Below are positions 1 through 8,300 of a DNA stretch of 51,179 bases, piece by piece. The position numbers were made by a program, and so were the translations under genes. Below the pieces are notes generated by a model. It ran no database searches and was not told where the DNA came from. It saw only the letters and a list, made by a program, of their open reading frames with translations. The stretch comes from DASRJW01 sp964567755. Lineage in GTDB: Bacteria > Krumholzibacteriota > Krumholzibacteriia > G020349025. How positions within the stretch are numbered: position 1 is the first letter of the stretch; every line of letters starts with the position of its first letter. The stretch covers positions 1 to 51,179 of the forward strand of contig CAZMNW010000002.1 of the NCBI GenBank assembly GCA_964567755.1. The letters are read 5' to 3'.

Positions 1-107
1 CCGCGAGGGCAGGATGCCCGAGCAGCGCTCGTGCCGAGCGATCGAGCGCGCAGGAGCGCGCGCGAGGAGCGTCCGCTGAGACGGAGGTCACGGGCGTGCG
101 GGCGCAT
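1..107 (-). other. Left edge: possible start of a further minus-strand gene, cut by the window
   Basis: An ATG at 107 begins an open minus-strand frame that runs off the left edge, 4 bases after the sixA stop. A second open frame begins with GTG at 91. Only about 30 codons are visible, with no recognisable motif and no clear Shine-Dalgarno sequence. The spacing would suit another operon member, but a non-coding end is equally possible. Confidence 0.25.
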
Positions 108-111
108 CGGC

Positions 112-624
112 TCAATGCCGCTCGGGAATGACGTCACCAGCGCGCAGGAGATCTGGCGGCAGCGCCCAGCGCAACGTCACCGGAGGTTGCAATCCATGCT
201 CGCATTCGAAGCCGACGCAGCCGCCGGGGTGGAGTGCGATTCTCGCACTGTCGGCACCGAGGAGATGTTGTGCCAGCTCTTCGAGATCCGGCTGATGGCC
301 GACGAGAATCCACTGCGCTGGCGGTTCCTGCGCCAGCTCCGCGGCCGACATCGCCGCTAGAATACGTCGCGCACCGCCACCGGCTGCGAGTGCATCGTGC
401 ACCTGCATGGGCTCGAGGTCGAGGCTCGAGGCGAGAAGCTCTGCCGTACGACGACAGCGCAATGCCGGGCTCGTCCACAAGCGCGCCTGCTGCAGACCGA
501 GCCGGACAAAGGCCTGGCCCGCGTGCAACGATTGGATTTCGCCAGCGCGTGTCAGGGGCCGATCGGCGTCGGCGCAAGCGCCACCGCGTGCGGCGCGGCC
601 ATGACGCACGAGCACCAGCAGCAT
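112..624 (-). CDS. sixA: SixA-type phosphohistidine phosphatase
   Basis: This 170-aa protein belongs to the histidine phosphatase (phosphoglycerate-mutase-like) superfamily. It opens with the hallmark RHG motif, whose nucleophilic His is residue 8. A second conserved His lies in VGHQPDLEEL, as in the SixA subfamily that removes phosphate from phosphohistidine. The length fits SixA (about 160 aa). It is a cytosolic enzyme with no signal peptide. It is the last clear gene of the minus-strand murQ-anmK-spoIID run and starts 22 bases after the spoIID stop, with a GGAG-containing leader. SixA in enterobacteria acts on phosphotransfer proteins; its target here is unknown. The family call is secure, the substrate is not. 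Confidence 0.88.
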   Translation of the reverse strand: MLLVLVRHGRAARGGACADADRPLTRAGEIQSLHAGQAFVRLGLQQARLWTSPALRCRRTAELLASSLDLEPMQVHDALAAGGGARRILAAMSAAELAQEPPAQWILVGHQPDLEELAQHLLGADSARIALHPGGCVGFECEHGLQPPVTLRWALPPDLLRAGDVIPERH

Positions 625-646
625 GTCGCATCCGCTCCGGTCTGCG

Positions 647-1939
647 TCAGTAAAGACGCCGAATCTCAGCGCCCGAGTAGTAATGGGTCAGGATCTCGCT
701 GCTGCTCTTTCCCCGACGTGCCATCTCGATCGCGCCCATCTGGCACATGCCAACGCCATGGCCGTTGCCGCCGCCGTAGCCCAGGATCCGTACGATCGCT
801 CGGTCACGGCGCTCGATCTCGAGCCAGAATAACGTGCTGCGGAGAATCGCGCGGTCGCGCGGGCGCAGAACCCAACGGATGCGATCGCCGTGCACGCGGA
901 AGACGCCTCGCGTCGTGCGCAGAATCAACTCGCTCACGCGTCCGGTGTCGTCGCGAGAAGCGATCTCGAGATCCAACAGTGCACCGACCGCAGTGGTGTC
1001 GGGCCACCCGAGCTCATGCGGAAGTGTTTGCTGCAGGGTGCGTTCGAGTTGCAAACCACTCCAGGATTCGCTCCAACGGAAGTGGGGCGAAGCGGAGCAA
1101 TACGACCCGGCGGCGTCGCCGGCGTCGCGTCGCCCGCGCAGCGTCCGCGCGGCAGGTTTGTTCCACACCGCTTCGATGCGCGACGTATGCCCTCCACACG
1201 TCGAACAATAGTAGGCTTCGATGGGCTCGCCCTGGTCCCAGAGCACGAGCCCGGCCGTGACGCGAATCGCGACATTCGCCAATGAATCCGTCCGCGTCGT
1301 CCCTTGATAAACCTGATCGGTGACGTCGGCATAGACGTCGAACCCCGACTCCGGGTAGCGACCCAAACGTTTGTACGCGTACGTGCGCGCCGCGATCGCC
1401 TGCGCCTCGAGTGCCGCATGCGCGGCGGGATCTTGCTTGCCGATTTCCCACGGGACGACCCCTTGCAAGTACTCTTCGAGCGCAAGCTCATTGACGACGG
1501 TCAGGCGCTCGCCGACGCGCAGGAGCTGCAACGTGCCGCGGTAGACGCCGCTTCCCAGGCGCCAGCGGGCCGCCGCATCATCGGCTTCCAGAACAACACG
1601 CATGGTGCCGCGACACGACACCACACCCTGCTGTCTGACCTCGATCGCACCGTTCGCGACCTGCGCTTCCAGCACGCCGCTGCCGCCGACGGCGGTGCTG
1701 GCGCCATCGTCGGCACGCAGGCGCACACGGCCTGCGAACGCGATCGCTGCCGACGGCACGGCTTCGCTGAGACAGACACGGATCTGTGGCGGCAGGGAAA
1801 GAGCTGGCGTCGACCCGGGGAGAACTGGGGCGTGGGTCGTGCCGCAACCGAGGCTCGCGGTCATCACGCACTGCAGCATCCATGCAGTGGGCCAGCGCCG
1901 AAAACAACCGCGTCTTTCGTCGCTCTCGAATCGAATCAT
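647..1939 (-). CDS. SpoIID/LytB-domain lipoprotein, probable peptidoglycan lytic enzyme
   Basis: This is a 430-aa exported protein. The N-terminus carries an arginine-rich stretch, a hydrophobic segment and a lipobox (ASLGC, Cys32), so it is probably a lipoprotein. The SpoIID domain follows: EEYLQGVVPWEIGK with the candidate catalytic Glu165, then ALEAQAIAARTYAYKR. It ends with GHGVGMCQMGA and HYYSGAEI, both family hallmarks. SpoIID of Bacillus is a lytic transglycosylase acting on denuded glycan strands, and LytB is an amidase enhancer. The chosen ATG overlaps the anmK stop as ATGA (1936-1939). A start at 1996 is also open but would run into anmK. The product of a lytic transglycosylase, anhydro-MurNAc, is the substrate of the adjacent AnmK, which supports a glycan-cleaving role. 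Confidence 0.88.
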   Translation of the reverse strand: MIRFESDERRGCFRRWPTAWMLQCVMTASLGCGTTHAPVLPGSTPALSLPPQIRVCLSEAVPSAAIAFAGRVRLRADDGASTAVGGSGVLEAQVANGAIEVRQQGVVSCRGTMRVVLEADDAAARWRLGSGVYRGTLQLLRVGERLTVVNELALEEYLQGVVPWEIGKQDPAAHAALEAQAIAARTYAYKRLGRYPESGFDVYADVTDQVYQGTTRTDSLANVAIRVTAGLVLWDQGEPIEAYYCSTCGGHTSRIEAVWNKPAARTLRGRRDAGDAAGSYCSASPHFRWSESWSGLQLERTLQQTLPHELGWPDTTAVGALLDLEIASRDDTGRVSELILRTTRGVFRVHGDRIRWVLRPRDRAILRSTLFWLEIERRDRAIVRILGYGGGNGHGVGMCQMGAIEMARRGKSSSEILTHYYSGAEIRRLY

Positions 1940-3147
1940 GTCCGGCCTGTGGGTTCGACCGGAAGGCCAGACAGTGCCAACGTTCCGAGAATGCATGGCC
2001 GCTCCGCGCCCGTGATTTGGGTCAGTTGACCCGCATGGCCCAGCAAGGCCTCGTTGGCGAGCACGGCGAAGTCCACTGCCTCCTTGGCGTCGGGGTCCAA
2101 GCCCAGCTCTTCCAACCCACGCACGCGAATCGGGTGCAACAATGCCGCGAGCCGGCGCATCAGGGCACCGTTGCGGCGTCCGCCGCCGGTCACGTACAGC
2201 GCGTCCACGGGCTCGGGCCCGAGCTGGGAACGGGCCACTCGCACGGCGCGCGCCGTGAGCTCGACCGCCGTCGCCAAGTGCGCAGCAGGCGCGAGGCCGC
2301 GCGCCTCGCCTTCGCGCAACAAACGCTGCACATAAGAACCACCGAACTCCTCGCGCCCTGCCGACTTGGGCGGCTGACGCGAGAAAAACTCGTCGTGCAG
2401 CAATGTTTCTACCCAGTCGAGATCGGGATTGCCGCTCGCGGCCGCTCTACCGTCGGTGTCCATGTCGCGATCGAGAAGCGCGCGCGCGAAACCGTCGAGC
2501 ACCATGTTTCCGGGTCCCACGTCCCAACCGCTCACCTCGTCGGCACTGCATCCCGCGCGCAAGTAGGTGAAATTAGCGATGCCGCCGACGTTGAGCAACA
2601 TGCGACTCTCGCTGTGGCTGCGTCGCAACAAATAATCGGCGAGCGGCACGAGCGGCGCTCCGGTGCCTCCGAGCGCGATGTCGGCGCTGCGAAAGTCCCC
2701 GATCACCGGCAAGCCGAGCAGCGCGGCGATGACGCTTGGCGAACCCGCCTGCCAGGTCGCGGCCCCGGGCTCCCATGCCCCCGGGCCGGGCGCACGATGC
2801 GCCAAGGTTTGTCCGTGACTGCCGACCAAATCGACATCTGCCGGCTCCAGCCCCGCGGCTTCGAGAAGCTGCAACGCTGCCTGGGCGAAGCTGCTCGCGA
2901 CGGCGAAATCGAGCCCCGCGTGCTCGACGGCCGTGTGCGGCGCACCCGATGCCACGGCGAGCAGACGCTCGCGCAAGGTGCGCTCGTACGCATGACAGTG
3001 GAAGCGCTCGAGCTCGACGTCGAGCTGCATGCCGCCGCCTGTGATGCGCACCAGCGCGGCGTCCACTCCGTCCATGGACGTCCCCGACATGAGCCCGATC
3101 ACGCGGCGCTCGGGCTTGCGGGCCAGTGCCACGAGACGTTCGAGCAC
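1936..3147 (-). CDS. anmK: Anhydro-N-acetylmuramic acid kinase
   Basis: This 403-aa cytosolic kinase hydrolyses and phosphorylates 1,6-anhydro-MurNAc to MurNAc-6-phosphate in cell-wall recycling. Family signatures are GLMSGTSMDGVDAAL near the N-terminus, GDFRSADIALGGTGAPLVP mid-protein, LLNVGGIANFT and YVTGGGRRNG. Length matches the family (370-400 aa). The frame stays open far upstream, but that part is only the shadow of the ChaN-like gene. The GTG at 3147 follows GGAGG at six-base spacing and gives the expected N-terminus. The gene lies 58 bases after the ChaN-like gene and overlaps spoIID by 4 bases. Its product feeds MurQ, encoded two genes upstream. Confidence 0.93.
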   Translation of the reverse strand: MLERLVALARKPERRVIGLMSGTSMDGVDAALVRITGGGMQLDVELERFHCHAYERTLRERLLAVASGAPHTAVEHAGLDFAVASSFAQAALQLLEAAGLEPADVDLVGSHGQTLAHRAPGPGAWEPGAATWQAGSPSVIAALLGLPVIGDFRSADIALGGTGAPLVPLADYLLRRSHSESRMLLNVGGIANFTYLRAGCSADEVSGWDVGPGNMVLDGFARALLDRDMDTDGRAAASGNPDLDWVETLLHDEFFSRQPPKSAGREEFGGSYVQRLLREGEARGLAPAAHLATAVELTARAVRVARSQLGPEPVDALYVTGGGRRNGALMRRLAALLHPIRVRGLEELGLDPDAKEAVDFAVLANEALLGHAGQLTQITGAERPCILGTLALSGLPVEPTGRT

Positions 3148-3205
3148 GTCTGTCCTCCGTTGTCGCAGAAAAGTGGGCGGGTGGGATGGGTCGCCGCGGC
3201 CGGCG

Positions 3206-4249
3206 TCACGGCGCGACGGAGACTCCGGCGCCACGGCCTTCCCACCACGCTCGCCAACGCGCCTGACCTTCGCGGCGCGCATCGGGCACGGCTTCGGGAT
3301 CGTAGCCCAGGTCGGCATCCGACGCGAAGCAAAGAGAGTGGAAGGCCGCGCGCCGCCAGCGCACATCGGGATCGTCGAGCGCGTCCAGGAGCGCGTCGAT
3401 GCCGTCACGATGGCCGAAGTAGACGGACTCGATGGCCATGAGCAGATTCTCGCGGCCTTCGCCTCCGACTCGCAACAGCCTCCGGCTGCGCGGCGGCTCG
3501 CAAGGATCGAGGAAAACACCGGGGCGCAAGCGCAGCACCTCCCCGGGTCTGGGATAACGCCCGTGATGGGCGCGGAAGACCGCTTGCACGCTGTCGGCGT
3601 AGCTCGTGACCACCAACGGCTGCACGTCGAGCCCGGCGGCGATCTCGTCCGGGCCGAAGACGTGATCGACACCGTAGAGAACGAGGAGTCGCTCTTCAGG
3701 CGCACGCCCGAGCTGCCGCGCCAAATGCCAGCGGATTTCGGCATTGCGCAAGGTGCGCGACCGTGCTCCGGAGGGCCGGCTCTCGAGCGGCAACACGCCG
3801 ATGCCGCGCACGCGCGCGAAGCGCAGGATCTCCAAGTGCGCTCGACCCACTTGCGGCGACAGCAACAGGCTCGTCGGGTACACGCGCGCCAGAAAGTCAA
3901 CCTCGTCGAGCGTACCCGCCAAGAACGCTTGCAGGATGTCGTCATCGTCGCGATCGACGAACTCGATCCCAAGGCGCACCGGCAGATCGGACTTTTGTTG
4001 CAGTTCCAGCGCGAGCCGTTGAATCTGGCGCCCCGAGCACTCCTGATCGTGCACGACACCGAGCAGGACGAGAGGGCTCGTGAGCGCCTCTTCGACCAGC
4101 TCGTCGTAGGTGACGGCACCTTCGTAGTCCGTCCCGATCGCGCGGTTGAGCGCTTTCAGGTCGACGAGCACAGGCTCATCGGCGAAGCTCGCCGCAGCGC
4201 CCAGCCACGCAACGACGCTGGCGACGACGAGCGTGTTGCGCCTGCTCAC
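3206..4249 (-). CDS. ChaN-like (DUF399-type) exported protein in a cell-wall recycling operon
   Basis: This is a 347-aa protein with a Sec signal peptide (about residues 1-23, hydrophobic core VVASVVAWLGAAASFA). The mature part resembles the ChaN/EreA-like fold: LLGVVHDQECSGRQIQRL, then LGIEFVDRDDDD, and later VLYGVDHVFGP. ChaN of Campylobacter is a haem-binding lipoprotein, but no lipobox is seen here. The last ~90 residues (VRWRRAAFHSL and following) look like a short helical repeat extension. The start is a GTG whose last two bases overlap the murQ stop (GTGA, 4246-4249), indicating translational coupling. Its role between murQ and anmK is unknown. A periplasmic role linked to wall turnover is inference only. 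Confidence 0.72.
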   Translation of the reverse strand: MSRRNTLVVASVVAWLGAAASFADEPVLVDLKALNRAIGTDYEGAVTYDELVEEALTSPLVLLGVVHDQECSGRQIQRLALELQQKSDLPVRLGIEFVDRDDDDILQAFLAGTLDEVDFLARVYPTSLLLSPQVGRAHLEILRFARVRGIGVLPLESRPSGARSRTLRNAEIRWHLARQLGRAPEERLLVLYGVDHVFGPDEIAAGLDVQPLVVTSYADSVQAVFRAHHGRYPRPGEVLRLRPGVFLDPCEPPRSRRLLRVGGEGRENLLMAIESVYFGHRDGIDALLDALDDPDVRWRRAAFHSLCFASDADLGYDPEAVPDARREGQARWRAWWEGRGAGVSVAP

Positions 4250-5202
4250 TTGAGTTCCTTCCCCAGAGCGCGGCGGAGCACGCCGCCGGCTGCCTGCAGC
4301 CGTACTTCGGCTTCAGCGCGCGCACACCCCGCGAGCCCCATGAACAGTGCCAGCTTCACCGAGCCGTGTGCCGCGTCGAGAAGTGTGACAGCCTCGGCGT
4401 AAGGGATGGCGAGAAGCTGCATCAGGATGCCCTTGCTACGCTCCTCCAGCTTGATGCTCGTCGGGCGCAGATCGACCATGAGGTTTTCGTAGACCTTGCC
4501 GAGACGGATCATCGTGGCGGTGGAGATCATGTTGAGAACGAGCTTCTGTGCCGTTCCGGACTTGAGCCGCGTCGATCCGGCGACGACCTCGGGCCCGACC
4601 ACGACCGCGACGACGACATCGGCGATGAATTCGGGCGTCGGAGTGTTGCAGGTGACGAACACGGTGGCGGCGCCGATGCCGTGCGCGTGACGCAACCCGG
4701 CAATGACGTAAGGCGTGCGCCGGCTGGCCGAGAGCGCCACCAGCGTGTCGCGCGGCCCCAGTCCAATGGCTTCCAGATCGCGCACGGCATCGTCTTCGCG
4801 GTCTTCGGCTCCTTCCTGCGCGCGCACGAGCGCCGCGCTCCCGCCCGCGATGACGCCCAACACCTGGTCTGGATCGCTGCCGAAGGTCGGCGGACACTCG
4901 GAGGCATCGAGGACTCCCAGACGGCCGCTGGTGCCGGCACCGAGGTAGACGAGCCGGCCGCCGGCGCGCAAGCTGCGCTCCGCCGCACACACCGCACGCG
5001 CGATCGCCGGGATCTGCGCGCGCACGACACCGGCGACGCTTGCATCTTCGTCATTGATCCATTGCAGGCAGGTTTCGACATCGACCAGATCGATGTCGCG
5101 CGTGCGCACGTTGCGCTGCTCGGTCACCAGCTGCTGCAGCTCTTGCAGAATGGGATGCGTCTCGCCAGCGGACGTCTTGTTCCGCGCGGCCCCCTCGCCC
5201 AT
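4246..5202 (-). CDS. murQ: N-acetylmuramic acid 6-phosphate etherase
   Basis: This 318-aa SIS-domain enzyme removes the lactyl ether from MurNAc-6-phosphate to give GlcNAc-6-phosphate. The sequence shows the N-terminal family pattern (TEQRNVRTRDID, INDEDASV), the sugar-phosphate loop YLGAGTSGRLG and the catalytic DASECPPTFG, with Glu102 matching Glu83 of the E. coli enzyme. GSTRLKSGTAQKLVLNM is also a strong family signature. GGAAGG lies just before the ATG. It is the first gene of the minus-strand recycling operon. A TATACT element about 55 bases upstream of the start could be its promoter. Confidence 0.95.
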   Translation of the reverse strand: MGEGAARNKTSAGETHPILQELQQLVTEQRNVRTRDIDLVDVETCLQWINDEDASVAGVVRAQIPAIARAVCAAERSLRAGGRLVYLGAGTSGRLGVLDASECPPTFGSDPDQVLGVIAGGSAALVRAQEGAEDREDDAVRDLEAIGLGPRDTLVALSASRRTPYVIAGLRHAHGIGAATVFVTCNTPTPEFIADVVVAVVVGPEVVAGSTRLKSGTAQKLVLNMISTATMIRLGKVYENLMVDLRPTSIKLEERSKGILMQLLAIPYAEAVTLLDAAHGSVKLALFMGLAGCARAEAEVRLQAAGGVLRRALGKELK

Positions 5203-5255
5203 GACCCTTCCGCCCGCGTTGGATGCAGCGCCGGAGCCCGGAACCCGGCGACGGC

Positions 5256-5261
5256 AGTATA
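5256..5261 (-). promoter_or_regulatory. murQ: Possible -10 element for the murQ operon
   Basis: On the minus strand TATACT stands out in a very GC-rich 117-base gap between the protease gene and murQ, 54 bases upstream of the murQ ATG. No good -35 hexamer is visible at 16-18 bases, so the call is weak. Confidence 0.3.
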
Positions 5262-5319
5262 AACAGCAAGCCGCGTACCCGCACTCTCCGCGCGCGCCCG
5301 CCAGGCCACCGGCACCGAC

Positions 5320-8300
5320 TCAGTGCATCAGAACGACTTTGTCACGCTTGCGGATCTCACGTCCGGACGCGTCGGCAATGCGAACTTCATAGAGATAGAC
5401 CCCATTGGCGACGCGATCGCCGGCACTGTCGGTGCCATCCCAGGCGACGTAGTTCATCGCCATGGTCGTGCCGCCTGCCTTGGATGGCGGCGGCGGCAGC
5501 AGATCCTGCACCACGCCTGCACCCCCCAAGTCGAACTGGCGCACCGTGCGGCCGTTCAAGTCCATGATGCGCAGGTGCCCGCCCGTGATCTCCGCGTCCA
5601 AGTTGAAGAAGAAATGCGTCTTGTCGGCGAAGGGATTCGGAAACGCGAGCACGTCGTGGAGCCCCAAGACTCCCTGGACCACCAGATCGACCGACGAAGT
5701 GTCGCCGCCTGCGAACTGGAAGAGCAATCGATGACTTCCTGGAGCCACGTTCCAGGCAAAGTCGACATTCCACGACACGAACAGCGTGTCCGCCTGGCTG
5801 AAACGGATGTCGGGAACGAGCTGATTGTCGAGCAGCACCACCAGGTTGGGAACCGTCGGGTCGGGAACGCAGTTCTGGATCACGTAGCGAAAGCTGGTCC
5901 GCGCATCGGCCACACTCCCATCGTCGACCTCGAGCCCGTTGGCGTAGAGGAAGCGCTCGAACTGGCCGCGGCCGACGAACTCGGACACACGGCCGGCCAG
6001 ATCGCGGGCGCCAACCACCAAGTCGAAATCGCAGCTGTCGAAGACGAGTTCGAACTGCAACTGGTAGCCACGCTTGGCAGTCACCTGCTGGGCCGTGTCC
6101 ACGGTGGCGGTGATGCGGACGTCCGCGACCGGCACGCGCCGGCCGTCGACGAAGCGTTTTTCCACCCACAACGAGTCGATCCCTTGCTCGTCGCTCACGC
6201 GCATGGTGAAGCCGACGGGAAGCGTGGCGTCCAACGCCCCGATCCGGCCGTCGTCGAGGAGGAAGCCGTTGTCTAGATTGGCGACCTCGAAGCGCGGCAC
6301 CCCGGCATCGAGCCTGAGCAACGGATCCCCGAGCAACGCGAAGCGATCGACGATGTCGCGGTCGGCGTTGGAAATCTCCGACACCTGCAGCAGCGCCGAG
6401 AGCAACCAATTGGCCGCCAAGGTATCGGAGCGCACGCTTGTGCCACCGAGAGCGCGGAAATAGCGCTTCTCGAAGATGGCGCGCCACATGTTCTCGTGAA
6501 AACGGTTGTTGGCCTGCAGGTACTCGAACCCGGTGCTGGCGTAGCTGGCCACCGCGCCGCGCTGCGCCGCGGTCAGGTACACCTCGCCGAGCGCATCCCC
6601 CACGACGTCGCCGTTGGCGTTTTCCCCCGCAACCCCGAACTCGTTGAGGTGACAGCCGAAGCCGAAGAAGACGAACGGCTTCCCGTGGTTCCGGAAGTCC
6701 GGAACGAAGGGCGCCGCCGGGTTGGGCTCACGACGAACGAACTGCTCGTCGGTGACGATGGCGCGATTGGCGTGCGACTGCAGGGCGAAGAACAACACGC
6801 CGTCGCCGATCGAATCAGCCAGCGCCCCCGCCACCTCGCGTTCGTAGAAAAAGACCTCGTTCGAGCCGCGATGCGGCGCCTGGTATCCGGCTCCCGAGCA
6901 GTTCTGGAAGGGTTTCGAACACGGCGACGGCCCCGGTTCGAACGCAAAGGCGCTGTGCTCGGGAATGGTTGCGGCCTGGCGGTTGCTCCATTCGTGCAAG
7001 TAGAAGGGCACGCAACGCAGGTCGCCGGGAAAGGCGTTGCGCACCGTTTCGCACGTGCAGCGGATGCTGAAGAAGAAGTCCCATTCGGCACAGCCGCGGC
7101 GGTGCACGATGTCCCCCGCGACCACGCGCCGCACCCATTCGTCGTCCGAAAATAACAGCACGCGCTTGCGCCACTTGCCGTCATCGTCCGCCGCCGGTTG
7201 CTCGTAGAGAAGGGTCTTGTCGACGACGTTGCGCAGCTCTTGGCTGGTGCCCACCGGGAAGCGCCCGATGAGCAAATCGGGCCACAGATCATTCGCACCA
7301 TCCATCTTGGCGTAATAACGCTCGTAGATGTCGTTGCGGAACTCGAGGCCGCCGCCGCTCGACGCCAACACCAGGAAATACGCCATGGGCGCCGGGACGA
7401 AGTTGGGTCCGCTCGTGGGCCATAGACCGGCCGCGTCCTCGCTGCCGTCGCCCACCAGCAGGACATAACCGATGCCCCAGTTCTGATACGCGCTGCGCAC
7501 GAAGGCGTAGATCGGGTCGTAGTGCAGCAGGCCGCCATTGAAGGCATCGTAGACGTCGCTCGTGCGCGCAATGCGCACCCGGTAGCCTTGACCTTCCCGG
7601 AAAGCCTTCCACTCCAGGAGCTTCGCATCCTGGGCGAAATCATCGTGCGCGACGACCAGGACATCGAACCTCTGGCTCGGGTCAGCGAGTTCGTCGAGCA
7701 TGGGATCCGGGGTGTCGCGCTGAATGTCGGCGGCTGCGAGGGCCGGAATCCCGGCGTTGGCGACGATCCGGTACCGCCGCGGTATGTCCACGTCATCGGT
7801 GAGTGTGAGGGTGCCGTTCGCGAGCGCGCCGTTCAGATCGAAGATCGCCGGCGACTTGGGATCGGTGACGTCGAATGCGGCCAGCGGCGCGCCACTGCAC
7901 CCCGTGATCGCGAATGCAGTCGGACCCACGGCGCTGCCGCTGGTGCAACGCAGATCATCGGACGTGACACGATACTCGGCGGCGTAGCGCAGCCGGATGT
8001 TGTCGACGAAAGGCGTGGTGTCGTCGAAAGCATGATCCTCGACCGGAAGCGCGGTCAGGATCACGCGCACGTTGCCGGGCTCGACTTGCGGCGCGGGCAC
8101 CTGGCCACAGACGACGAGATGGGGCGGCGCGCTGCCCGAGGCCGGCACTCCCGCACTGGTGCCGAGCGCCAGGCGCTGGCCGCTCTGAAACTGTGCTTCC
8201 ACGGTAAAGGCCCGCCGCAGCCAGTCTTGCTGCGTATCGACGCAGATCTCGAGTGCCGCGTCCATGGCGCGACCCGGGACGCTCAAATCGTAGCCAGCCT

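Noticed and set aside
3148..4119. N-terminal extension of AnmK to 727 residues
   Set aside because: The extra part is the out-of-frame shadow of the ChaN-like gene. GGAGG before the GTG at 3147 and the family N-terminus fix the start.
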